Assembly: GCA_035341015.1 (NCBI GenBank)
Contig: DAOQUL010000076.1
Location: 1-20,770 of the forward strand
Direction of reading: 5' to 3'
DNA from: JAKQIM01 sp029557965
GTDB taxonomy: Bacteria > Chloroflexota > Anaerolineae > Anaerolineales > UBA4823
DNA: 20,770 bases
How positions within the stretch are numbered: the stretch's first letter is position 1; the number at the start of each line of letters is the position of its first letter. Both the position numbers and the translations under genes were made by a program. Below the pieces are notes generated by a model that did not search any database, was not told the DNA's origin, and was given only the letters and a program-made list of their open reading frames with translations. This document shows positions 1-6,846 of the stretch, piece after piece.

Positions 1-55
1 GCTTTTCCATCCGGAAACAGTACCAATGTTGTGCGCCATAATCAGGCCGCCCTTG
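1..55. other. Flank outside the first insertion sequence
   Basis: This short stretch lies outside the left inverted repeat of the IS. Both strands have an open frame across it. The forward frame from base 1 stays open into the IS and stops at 100-102; a reverse frame has an ATG at 39-37. Either could be a fragment of a gene interrupted by the IS, but 55 bases are too few to tell, and no protein was recognised. Confidence 0.3.
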
Positions 56-78
56 GTGACCGTTCCAAATTTGGTAAA
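56..78 (+). repeat. Left terminal inverted repeat of first IS
   Basis: The sequence begins GTGACCGTTCCAAA and reads inward. Compared with the inward-reading copy at the right end (1389-1367), 20 of 23 bases agree. The three differences are at repeat positions 5, 15 and 16. Confidence 0.75.
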
Positions 79-100
79 CAAGGTATAAACAAACGCGCTT

Positions 101-139
101 GATGGTATAGCCAGGGAATGATTACCCGGCTATGCCATC
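101..139 (-). terminator. Stem-loop over the transposase stop codon
   Basis: Arms 101-112 and 128-139 pair over 12 positions, 11 Watson-Crick plus one G-T wobble. An inner GGG/CCC pair (114-116 with 125-127) can extend the stem past a bulged A. The transposase stop codon (132-130) lies in the 5' arm on the transcribed strand. Downstream on that strand is only a weak, interrupted T-rich stretch, so this may be a terminator or a structure stabilising the mRNA end. Confidence 0.55.
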
Positions 140-1296
140 AGATCGGCCAAGTGCAAACCACCGACAAGGTGATTTCCGGCCCAGGCGGTCAGGCGGCTAA
201 TGCCAAGAGCAGACGGCTTTTGTTTGTAGCCGCGCATGGAGCGGTAGCGCTCTTTGATCCACCAACCGATGGCGCGTTCACAGTGGTTATTGGTGCCGTC
301 TAAGATCTCATTTTCATTCTCGTCCTTCCAAGTGCGATAGAAAGTCAAGCGCGGCCAGAGGTTCCAGCGATCCATAAACAGGTTGCGCATGCGGTAGGCA
401 AGATCGTGTTTTTTGCCCTGACCCGGTTTGCGAGCGTTGGCATAGCGTAGATAGATTGTTTCGAGGCGTGGCTGGTCTTCTGGGCGCCGGGAATGGATCA
501 TCTCCTGGAGTGCAGCCAGGTCTTCCAATGCCTGTTCGGGAGTAACCTGAATAGCTTCCAGAGAATGATCCTGTCCTGTGCTAATCGTTGCGGAGAGCTC
601 TGCCACCAGCGCTTCCGTGTTTCGAACCACATGGCTCTTGCACACTTGCTGTGAACGCCCGGTCTTATCGCTAACATTCTTGAAGGCGTCCGCATCATCA
701 CTGACCACCACGTCGGCGTCGACCGCATCCAGGATGGGTTCCAGCCAGGCTTGCAGTTGCTCGGCATCTTCGCCGGGGAGTTCATCGATACTTAAGACCG
801 GCCCGTTCACCGCATCGACAACGATCCCGATTGTGACCCACTGCCCGTTACATCGTACACTGGTCACATCGGCCCCTACGGCTTTGGTTTTGTAGCCACT
901 CAGCAGCTGCTCACGCTTCAGCCCAGGCACTTGCTGGGTAACAGCTTGAACCGCCCGATAGACACTCGTTTTCCCGATTCCCATGCCAAGGCTGTTCAAG
1001 ACAATCTCTACCGCCCCGTAACTCAACCCCAGGAGGTACATCATCACCGCCATCCCATTTACCCGTTTCGAGATGTGCTTCTGATTGACCCCTTTCGGGT
1101 AGACGCGGAATACATGCCCACATTGTTTGCATTCACATCGCCAGGCCGTTACTTCAGGGTGCTGTGCATCCACGATCTTCTTGCTCACTTCCTGTCGTGG
1201 GATAAACCGCATTCCTCGGCATCCTGGTCGGGGACATTTCTTGGGAAATTCGAACTCGGTCGGCTCAACTTTTGGTAGAATTAGGTTCAGGCGCAT
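130..1296 (-). CDS. DDE transposase with N-terminal zinc ribbon
   Basis: This 388-residue protein probably cuts and joins the ends of the surrounding IS. An N-terminal zinc-ribbon region carries CPRPGC and, further on, CECKQC-GHVF, typical of DNA-binding heads. A helical region with GMGIGKTSVYRAVQA looks like a helix-turn-helix. The RNase H-like core has candidate catalytic residues D143 (GADVTS), D200 or D201 (VSDDADAF, followed by a CKSH pair) and E340 (NNHCERAIGWWIKERYRSM). The reading frame stays open upstream to 1452, but that extension would cross the inverted repeat. I chose ATG 1296 because AAAGAGG lies about 9 bases before it and it falls inside the element. The MULE/IS66-like 'NNxxER' end is visible, but the family is uncertain. 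The gene appears intact. Confidence 0.85.
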   Translation of the reverse strand: MRLNLILPKVEPTEFEFPKKCPRPGCRGMRFIPRQEVSKKIVDAQHPEVTAWRCECKQCGHVFRVYPKGVNQKHISKRVNGMAVMMYLLGLSYGAVEIVLNSLGMGIGKTSVYRAVQAVTQQVPGLKREQLLSGYKTKAVGADVTSVRCNGQWVTIGIVVDAVNGPVLSIDELPGEDAEQLQAWLEPILDAVDADVVVSDDADAFKNVSDKTGRSQQVCKSHVVRNTEALVAELSATISTGQDHSLEAIQVTPEQALEDLAALQEMIHSRRPEDQPRLETIYLRYANARKPGQGKKHDLAYRMRNLFMDRWNLWPRLTFYRTWKDENENEILDGTNNHCERAIGWWIKERYRSMRGYKQKPSALGISRLTAWAGNHLVGGLHLADLMA

Positions 1297-1319
1297 GTAG
1301 GTGTGCCTCTTTGTTCGTA

Positions 1320-1353
1320 GGTTGTGGGGTGGTCGGCTAACTGCCCCACAACC
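1320..1353 (-). promoter_or_regulatory. 10-bp stem-loop in transposase leader
   Basis: The arms 1320-1329 (GGTTGTGGGG) and 1344-1353 (CCCCACAACC) are perfect inverted repeats around a 14-base loop. The structure lies between the right IS end and the transposase ribosome binding site, on the strand transcribed toward the gene. Such leader hairpins in other IS elements limit transposase made from outside promoters; that role here is inference. Confidence 0.6.
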
Positions 1354-1366
1354 ATTTAACCACGCT

Positions 1367-1389
1367 TTTACCAGCTTTGGAACGATCAC
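1367..1389 (-). repeat. Right terminal inverted repeat of first IS
   Basis: This is the inward-reading partner of 56-78 on the opposite strand, sharing the core CGTTCCAAA and TGGTAAA. It defines the right edge of the element about 90 bases before the next gene. Confidence 0.75.
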
Positions 1390-1414
1390 TTTTACCTGCG
1401 TGACGCATTTAACC

Positions 1415-1427
1415 GGGTATAATACCC
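1415..1427 (+). promoter_or_regulatory. Possible -10 box inside a palindrome, upstream of PNP
   Basis: A consensus TATAAT at 1418-1423 is embedded in the perfect palindrome GGGTAT-A-ATACCC. It is about 55 bases upstream of the PNP start and just outside the IS. No good -35 hexamer lies at 16-18 bases; the nearest T-rich hexamer (1391-1396) is 21 bases away. The palindrome could be an operator or chance. Evidence for promoter activity is weak. Confidence 0.35.
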
Positions 1428-1478
1428 TCAACAAGCTAGGGGTGGGGTCCAATTGTTAACGGTTTTGAGGAGAGTAGC

Positions 1479-2315
1479 ATGAGCGAATTTTTTACATTAG
1501 CACAAATCGATGAAATTGCTGACGTCATTCGATCGAAAAGCAGCTACCGGCCGCGCGTGGGGTTGATCTTGGGCTCGGGGTTGGGTTCGCTGGCTGCAAG
1601 TGTTGAGCAGGCAGTGATCATCCCATTCACCGACCTGCCCAATTGGCCGGTATCCACCGTGGTGGGGCACCAGGGGCACCTGGTGCTGGGCCGCTTAGAA
1701 GGCCAAGAGATTGCCGTCATGCAGGGGCGGGTGCACTATTACGAAGGTTACAGCATGGCACAGGTCGGGCTGCCGGTGCGCGTCTTGCAGCGCCTGGGGA
1801 TCGAGATCTTGATCGTGACCAACGCTGCCGGGGCAGTCAACCCCGCTTTTGAGCCGGGTGATTTGATGTTGATCAAAGATCATGTCAATATCATCGGCAT
1901 GTCGGGCTTAAACCCCCTGCGAGGTCCAAACCTGGACGAGCTAGGCCCGCGCTTCCCCGATATGAGCCAGCCTTATGATCGCACGTTGAACCAGTTGGCA
2001 CGCAAAGTTGCCGAAGCTGAGAATGTTCTCCTGCGCGAAGGTGTTTACATCAGCCTGGCGGGGCCTTCGTTTGAGAGCCCTGCTGATCTGCGCTACCTGC
2101 GTATGATCGGCGCTGATGCAGTGGGCATGTCTACGGTGCCAGAAGTGATCGTGGCTCGCCATGCAGGGACGCGTGTGTTGGGTATTTCAGGGATCAGCAA
2201 TAAAGCTAACCTGGATGGGGATACCATGACCACCCATGATGAGGTCCTGGAGGCTGGGAAGAGGATCGTTCCCAAGCTGACAACCATCATTCGTGGGGTG
2301 CTGCGCCGCTTATAA
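1479..2315 (+). CDS. punA: Purine nucleoside phosphorylase (trimeric PNP type)
   Basis: This cytosolic enzyme splits purine ribonucleosides and deoxynucleosides with phosphate, giving the free base and (deoxy)ribose-1-phosphate for purine salvage. The 278-residue length fits the trimeric PNP/MTAP family. Visible landmarks are the phosphate-loop motif ILGSGLGSL (about 30-38), the GHQGH and QGRVHYYEGY segments, VTNAAGAVN, LAGPSFESPADLR (with the substrate-binding Glu) and GISNKANL. The Asn in that last motif, rather than Asp, is known to favour 6-oxopurines (inosine, guanosine) over methylthioadenosine in this family. The start is supported by a GAGGAGAG Shine-Dalgarno 5-6 bases before ATG. It is the first gene of the forward block, and an IS lies just upstream, which may affect its expression. 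Confidence 0.95.
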   Translation: MSEFFTLAQIDEIADVIRSKSSYRPRVGLILGSGLGSLAASVEQAVIIPFTDLPNWPVSTVVGHQGHLVLGRLEGQEIAVMQGRVHYYEGYSMAQVGLPVRVLQRLGIEILIVTNAAGAVNPAFEPGDLMLIKDHVNIIGMSGLNPLRGPNLDELGPRFPDMSQPYDRTLNQLARKVAEAENVLLREGVYISLAGPSFESPADLRYLRMIGADAVGMSTVPEVIVARHAGTRVLGISGISNKANLDGDTMTTHDEVLEAGKRIVPKLTTIIRGVLRRL

Positions 2316-2369
2316 TCTGATCCGAAGTCAATAATTCGCGTACCAACGGCAAGGAAAACCGGACGCAGC

Positions 2370-3065
2370 ATGGAAGAGTTCCTGCGCTATTCCCGCGCAT
2401 ACGAGATGTGGATTTACATAGGTTTGGGGGTCCTGGCCTTATGGCACATTCGCAAATTCATCCTGGCATGGATGGAGCTGCGAGGTGCATTGTTTGGTAT
2501 GGAACGCGAGAGCGCCCAGGCACGCCTGAACCAGGCTGCAACCATGTTGGTGTTAATGTTGATCATGGCGGTCGCAGAGTTCACGTTGGTATCCTTTGTT
2601 GCCCCATCCATACCCGGTGCCGTGCCGCTGCCCTCACCTACGCTTGACCTGTTAGCCACCCCCACTACCACCCTGCCCGTATTAGCGCCGGCTCTGCAAG
2701 AGGCTGAGATGACACCTACCCCTGTAGCCAGCGAGGAACCGGTGGGTGAGGGCTGTTCGCCAGGCCAGGTGATGCTTACGTGGCCAGTGGATGGCGAGCG
2801 GGTTAGCGGTGTGGTTACTTTGGAAGGCACGGCGGATAACCCTAATTTTGGCTTTTATTCGTATGAGATCGCTCGCCCCGGCGAGACGATCTGGCTGCCT
2901 GTTCAGGTGGGGCAGCAGCCGGTGCGAGAAGGCCGGTTGGGAACCTGGGATACCTCTGCATTAGCGCCGGGTAACTATATGCTGCGCCTGGTGGTGACCG
3001 ACAACCAGGGCATTGCCCTGACCCCATGCGTGATCCAGGTGGTAGTAGATGCACCCGCCCCTTAA
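2370..3065 (+). CDS. Two-TM protein with extracytoplasmic beta-sandwich domain
   Basis: The function is not known. The 231-residue protein has two hydrophobic helices (about 14-32 and 57-80), a Thr/Pro-rich linker (about 85-128) and a C-terminal Ig-like or fibronectin-like domain (about 132-228). That domain has a WPVDGERVSGVVTLEGTA start, an FGFYSYEIARPGE strand pair, and an LGTWDTSALAPGNYMLRL segment typical of 'what you get by moving along the chain' adhesive folds. Two cysteines flank the domain (CSPG and TPCVIQ) and could form a disulfide. The likely topology places the domain outside the membrane. Similar C-terminal modules occur in Anaerolineae surface and penicillin-binding proteins from my general knowledge, not from a search. 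The ribosome binding site before ATG 2370 is weak. The gene follows PNP by 54 bases and may be cotranscribed with it. Confidence 0.75.
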   Translation: MEEFLRYSRAYEMWIYIGLGVLALWHIRKFILAWMELRGALFGMERESAQARLNQAATMLVLMLIMAVAEFTLVSFVAPSIPGAVPLPSPTLDLLATPTTTLPVLAPALQEAEMTPTPVASEEPVGEGCSPGQVMLTWPVDGERVSGVVTLEGTADNPNFGFYSYEIARPGETIWLPVQVGQQPVREGRLGTWDTSALAPGNYMLRLVVTDNQGIALTPCVIQVVVDAPAP

Positions 3066-3089
3066 CCAGGGCGCACCTCAACCGATGCC

Positions 3090-3109
3090 CTGCCCTTAGG
3101 CCTGGGCAG
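3090..3109 (+). other. Short intergenic inverted repeat
   Basis: CTGCCC (3090-3095) and GGGCAG (3104-3109) can form a 6-bp stem around an 8-base loop between the preceding gene and the acetyltransferase. No T-run follows, so it is unlikely to be an efficient terminator and may be incidental. Confidence 0.25.
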
Positions 3110-3131
3110 CCACGAAAGCGAGGAGAGTGAT

Positions 3132-3692
3132 ATGCCTGAAATCCAAATCCGACCCGCAGCGGCATCTGACCTACCGGCATTGGCCGCTCTTGACCATAGC
3201 TATGTCAGCGACCATGTCTGGCAGATGGATATTGACCAATCCGAAGAAGGGCAGATTGTGGTCTCTTTCCGCGAGTCACAATTGCCGCGTTCGGTGCACG
3301 TAACCTATCCTCGCGATCCGAATGCCCTGGCAAAAGAATGGAAAGCAGGGCGCCATTCGCCTGACCAGGTGGGTTTGCTGGCGGCGGTCTTCCAAACCGA
3401 AGTGGTGGGTTACATCAGCCTGGCGCAGAATATGGCCCCGCTGACCACCTGGATTACCGATCTGGTGGTAATGCGCCGGATGCGCCGCCAGGGCATTGGC
3501 AGTGCCCTGCTCTTGGCGGCACGAGAATGGGCCCGGCAGCAGGGCAGCCAGCGCCTGGTGCTCGAGATGCAGCCCAAGAATTACCCGGCGATTTGCATGG
3601 CATATAAGCTTGGTTTTGTGCTATGCGGGTATAATGATAGATATTATGCCAACCATGATATTGCATTGTTTTTTGGGAGAAGTGTTCGCTAA
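3132..3692 (+). CDS. GNAT family N-acetyltransferase
   Basis: This 186-residue protein is probably a soluble acetyltransferase that moves acetyl from acetyl-CoA to an amine; the substrate is unknown. The acetyl-CoA pyrophosphate loop RRQGIGSALL (about 119-128, matching the R/Q-x-x-G-x-G/A pattern) follows the beta-4 strand ITDLVVMRRMR. The C-terminal part contains the conserved NYPAICMAYKLGFVLCGYND, where GNAT proteins usually have N-x-x-A-x-x-x-Y-x-x-x-G-F. The N-terminal IQIRPAAASDLPALAALD is the usual family opening. An AGGAGAG Shine-Dalgarno 5 bases before ATG fixes the start. The sub-family resembles RimI-like or small-molecule GNATs, but the target cannot be read from the sequence. Confidence 0.9.
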   Translation: MPEIQIRPAAASDLPALAALDHSYVSDHVWQMDIDQSEEGQIVVSFRESQLPRSVHVTYPRDPNALAKEWKAGRHSPDQVGLLAAVFQTEVVGYISLAQNMAPLTTWITDLVVMRRMRRQGIGSALLLAAREWARQQGSQRLVLEMQPKNYPAICMAYKLGFVLCGYNDRYYANHDIALFFGRSVR

Positions 3693-3715
3693 ATAAGCTG
3701 TAAAGGAGACTGGGG

Positions 3716-3763
3716 ATGGCCCTGTCTTCGTTTATTGGGAACGGAAGTGCGGCGGTATGCTAG
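3716..3763 (+). CDS. Possible 15-codon leader ORF overlapping the next start
   Basis: The best ribosome binding site in this gap, AAGGAG at 3703-3708, is 7 bases before an ATG at 3716 that opens a 15-codon frame (MALSSFIGNGSAAVC) ending at TAG 3761-3763. The stop overlaps the ATG of the 687-residue gene in the sequence ATGCTAG, in a different frame. This could be a leader peptide coupling translation of the two, or the coupling could be chance. A one-base sequencing error that separated a true N-terminal extension cannot be excluded. Confidence 0.4.
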   Translation: MALSSFIGNGSAAVC

Positions 3764-5820
3764 ATGCGGTCAACCAAGGACTGCAGTTTGTAAACCAACT
3801 GCTAACGGCGGGGATAGCCATTACGGCTTTTTCGTTACTGTTGTATGCCCTCACATTCAATCTACGTGATCGGGTAGCACGGTCGTTTGCCGCCATCTTG
3901 GGCTGCGTAGTGATCGTCTTTGTGGGGGATGCAATCAGCAGTATCGCCAGTTCAGAACGCACATTGGAATTTTGGCTGCGCCTGGAATGGATTGGGATCG
4001 TTTTTCTGCCCGCCAGCTACCTGCATTTCTCTGACGCTTTGCTTTCGACCACCGGGCGGCCCTCGCGCGGCAGGCGGAGATTTTTGATCCGCCTGGTTTA
4101 CCTGTTCAGCCTGGGTTTCCTGGCAGCCCTGCCGTTTTCACTCCTCGTGGGGCCGCTGGTGCCTGATGCAGAGCCTGCACCGCACCTGCAGCGCACCGGG
4201 CTGACTTGGGTTTTCACCGGGTTTTACGTGGTGGCCATGGTGTGGGCCTGGGTCAACTTCTGGCGCGCATACCGCCGCACGCTCACCCCCACCAGCCAGC
4301 GGCGGATGCGCTACTTGTTGGCGGGCGCCCTGGCGCCGGCCTTGGGTTCGTATCCCTTCTTGCTCTTTGGCTCAGGCCTGGCTGGGCGCCATCCGCTGCT
4401 GTTTTGGCTGGTGGCTGATCTGACCAATGCCGTGGTGGCAGTGCTGTTGGTGGTGATGGCGTATTCAGTGGCTTTTTTTGGCGTGGCCTGGCCCGACCGG
4501 ATGGTCAAGCGGCGCCTGTTCAAATGGTTGATGCGCGGGCCTGTGACGGCCAGCTCGGTGTTGGCGTTGACCACGTTGGTGCGCCGCATGGGCGAGCAGT
4601 TTGGGTCCTCGTATTCGGCGGCAGTGCCGGTGGTGATGGTGGGCGGTCTGCTGCTGATGGAATACGGTATTACGCTGGCGGCGCCTGTTTGGGAGCGCTG
4701 GTTGTTCCACGGGGGTGACCGCGCCAATATGCGTGTGCTCCAGGCGCTGGATGAACGTCTGTTGACTTCTGGCGATTTACGCCAATTTTTAGAGGCCGTG
4801 TTGGCAGCCGTTTGCGACCGCGCCCGGGCCAAGCAAGCCTTTATCATGGCCTTGAATCCGGGCGAGCCCGATCAAGACCGTTCACTTGAAATGTTGGTCA
4901 AGTTCGGTGATGCACCCGAATTGGGCCAGAACCAAGAAACCTTGATCCAGGTCGTTGAGGAGAATGGTTCTAAAGGCAACCTCTTTACTTGGGGAAGTTA
5001 CTGGATTGTTCCGCTCTACACCCGGCGAGCTCTTGAGACAGAGCTGGTGGGTTTGATGGGCATTGATGGCAGATCTGTTCAGCAAGCACATCCCGGTGCA
5101 TCTCCGGTTCTGGGTGCAGCAGAAGAGCATTTGCTGATCCAAGAGCATTATGACGCGTTGCAGTTGTTGGCAGAACGGGCGGCACAAGCCCTGGAAGACC
5201 GCCACCAACAGCAAGCCATTTTCAGTTCATTAGAAGTACTGGCTCCCAAAATTGACCGCATCCAACGACTGAGAGCAGCTTCGCGTTACGATAGTGCGGT
5301 GGTCCTGACCACCCCCGATGAGCCTTTGGAAGCCTCTGACCTATCCAAATGGGTAAAAGATGCTTTGACCCATTATTGGGGCGGCCCAAAGCTCACCAAC
5401 AGCCCCCTGATGCGGCTGAAGATTGTTCAACAAGCGCTGGATGAACATCAAGATAATCCTGCCAATGCCTTGCGTTCGATTTTGCGCCGGGCGATTGAAC
5501 AAGTGCGCCCAGAAGGAGAAAGGCGGTTTACGGCAGAGTGGATCTTATACAATATCTTAGAGATGAAGTTTATGGAGGGGCACAAGGTGCGTGAGATCGC
5601 CTTGCGCCTGGCGATGTCTGAGGCCGATCTATATCGTAAACAGCGGGTGGCCGTTGAAGCGGTTGCAGATGCCATTCTTGAGATGGAGAACCGCGCCAAT
5701 GGGGGGATAGGTTTCGATGTGGGGATGAGCTGGCCTAAGATGATGGATGCAGACCAGGCGCAAATTGAGCCAAACGACGTAGACCGTCCCCTGGATGAAT
5801 TGTCTGATTCAACCAGGTAG
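3757..5820 (+). CDS. Multi-TM membrane sensor with GAF and C-terminal HTH-like module
   Basis: The 687-residue protein is probably a membrane-bound sensor. Residues about 15-310 hold roughly eight hydrophobic helices, a layout like the membrane part of 7TM sensor kinases. Residues about 320-475 look like a GAF domain (QALDERLLTSGDLRQFLEAV, ending in QLLAERAAQALEDRHQQQ). No histidine kinase motifs (H-box, N, G1) follow. Instead the C-terminus (about 525-645) has WVKDALTHYWGGPKL, a helical spacer, and ILEMKFMEGHKVREIALRLA followed by MSEADLYRKQRVAVEAVA, which reads as a helix-turn-helix. I recall this end module from other Chloroflexota proteins, but its function is not established. The tail (about 650-687) is acidic and probably disordered. 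The ATG overlaps the stop of a short leader ORF; a GGAAG about 9 bases upstream could also serve. Confidence 0.75.
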   Translation: MLDAVNQGLQFVNQLLTAGIAITAFSLLLYALTFNLRDRVARSFAAILGCVVIVFVGDAISSIASSERTLEFWLRLEWIGIVFLPASYLHFSDALLSTTGRPSRGRRRFLIRLVYLFSLGFLAALPFSLLVGPLVPDAEPAPHLQRTGLTWVFTGFYVVAMVWAWVNFWRAYRRTLTPTSQRRMRYLLAGALAPALGSYPFLLFGSGLAGRHPLLFWLVADLTNAVVAVLLVVMAYSVAFFGVAWPDRMVKRRLFKWLMRGPVTASSVLALTTLVRRMGEQFGSSYSAAVPVVMVGGLLLMEYGITLAAPVWERWLFHGGDRANMRVLQALDERLLTSGDLRQFLEAVLAAVCDRARAKQAFIMALNPGEPDQDRSLEMLVKFGDAPELGQNQETLIQVVEENGSKGNLFTWGSYWIVPLYTRRALETELVGLMGIDGRSVQQAHPGASPVLGAAEEHLLIQEHYDALQLLAERAAQALEDRHQQQAIFSSLEVLAPKIDRIQRLRAASRYDSAVVLTTPDEPLEASDLSKWVKDALTHYWGGPKLTNSPLMRLKIVQQALDEHQDNPANALRSILRRAIEQVRPEGERRFTAEWILYNILEMKFMEGHKVREIALRLAMSEADLYRKQRVAVEAVADAILEMENRANGGIGFDVGMSWPKMMDADQAQIEPNDVDRPLDELSDSTR

Positions 5821-5850
5821 TGTAGATCAGCAAAGAAAGAAGGTTTAGTG

Positions 5851-6846
5851 GTGAACCGCATAATCTATCATCAAGCACAACCAGAACTGGACGAATCCTG
5901 GTGGTCGGCGTTATTAGCCGAGGAAGAGAAATATGCCCCGGCAGAACGCTCAAACCAGGCTGCTAAAGAAGTATCGGCCGAAAACCGTGTCGCGGTTGAA
6001 CACCCGTCTGGGGGCGCGCGGACTCCTGCCAAGCCAATCGATTGGGGTCATGCCCAAGAACTTTTTGAGAATGACCTAACGATCAACTTGCAGGTGAATG
6101 GCTTTAACCGGGGGGGCTTGCTGGTAAGCAGCGATGGCTTGCACGGCTTTGTGCCTGTGTCGCACCTCATCGATATCCACTGTCAAATGGATGAGCAAGA
6201 ACGCGAACCACTTTTGGAAGCGTACGTGGGGCGGGCGATCAACCTGAAGGTCATTGAGTGTGATCCTGAACGCGGGCGGGTGGTGTTCTCAGAGCGGGCT
6301 GCGCTGGCTACTTCGGGTAAGCGCAACCAGCTTTTTGGCGATATCAAGCCCGGTGAGCGGGTCTTTGGCACCGTGACCAACGTCACCGATTTCGGAGTGT
6401 TCGTGGACCTGGGGGGTGTAGAAGGGCTGATCCATGTCTCTGAGCTGTCTTGGGGGCGCGTGCGCCACCCGGCAGACGTGGTGTGCGTGGGCGAGCAGGT
6501 GGCGGCGCATGTGATCCAGGTCGATAAATCGCGCTCGCGCATTGCCCTGAGCTTGAAGCGGCTGCGCGCCAATCCTTGGGAGACGGCCGAAACACGTTAC
6601 TTCAGTGGGCAGGTTGTAGATGCTGTCATCACCAGCGTGGTGCCTTTTGGGGCCTTTGCCCGCCTGGAAGAGGGGCTGGATGGCCTGATCCATGTGACAG
6701 AGTTCAACAGCCTTGCCGCCCAAGACCAGGCTTTTACCTTGTGTGAAGGTCAGCGCGTGCGGGTGCGCGTGCTGAACGTGGATGCAGACCGGCAGCGCCT
6801 GGGCTTGAGCCTGCGGCTGTCAGATCAGGTGGACCAACTGGAATGA
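5851..6846 (+). CDS. Three-S1-domain RNA-binding protein, ribosomal protein S1-like
   Basis: The protein (331 residues from GTG 5851) probably binds single-stranded RNA, in translation initiation or a related role. Three S1/OB folds are visible: about 66-150 (FVPVSHLIDI, degenerate), about 165-240 (GTVTNVTDFGVFVDLGGVEG and GLIHVSELSW, canonical) and about 250-326 (VPFGAFARLEEGLDGLIHVTE). Bacterial S1 has four to six copies, and short three- or four-domain forms are common outside Proteobacteria, so this may be the organism's rpsA or a specialised paralogue. An AGAAGG ribosome site is 7 bases before GTG 5851 and 4 bases before GTG 5848, so the first is preferred. The TGA overlaps the next gene's ATG (ATGA), implying translational coupling to comEA. 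Confidence 0.85.
   Translation: MNRIIYHQAQPELDESWWSALLAEEEKYAPAERSNQAAKEVSAENRVAVEHPSGGARTPAKPIDWGHAQELFENDLTINLQVNGFNRGGLLVSSDGLHGFVPVSHLIDIHCQMDEQEREPLLEAYVGRAINLKVIECDPERGRVVFSERAALATSGKRNQLFGDIKPGERVFGTVTNVTDFGVFVDLGGVEGLIHVSELSWGRVRHPADVVCVGEQVAAHVIQVDKSRSRIALSLKRLRANPWETAETRYFSGQVVDAVITSVVPFGAFARLEEGLDGLIHVTEFNSLAAQDQAFTLCEGQRVRVRVLNVDADRQRLGLSLRLSDQVDQLE

Larger units (their letters stand above)
56..1389 (-). mobile_element. Insertion sequence, about 1.33 kb, family not assigned
   Basis: One reverse-strand transposase gene is enclosed by imperfect terminal inverted repeats at 56-78 and 1367-1389, which match at 20 of 23 positions. A stem-loop overlaps the transposase stop and another lies in the leader between the right end and the start codon. 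No target-site duplication is visible next to either end (the left flank ends in ccttg, the right flank begins ttttacc), so the ends may be a few bases off, or the element may have recombined or be old. It lies about 90 bases upstream of the purine nucleoside phosphorylase start. The family could not be named with confidence. Confidence 0.8.

Noticed and set aside
1..102. Forward frame open from the first base to TGA 100-102, and a reverse frame starting at 39
   Set aside because: Both cross or abut the IS end, are too short to recognise, and could arise by chance. They are mentioned only as possible remnants of an interrupted gene.
50..1397. Target site duplication for the first IS
   Set aside because: No direct repeat of 2-9 bases was found adjacent to the ends, unlike the clear GTAATG pair of the second IS.
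1297..1452. 52-residue N-terminal extension of the first transposase
   Set aside because: It would cross the right inverted repeat and the leader hairpin. ATG 1296 has a good Shine-Dalgarno and the zinc-ribbon motif follows it directly.
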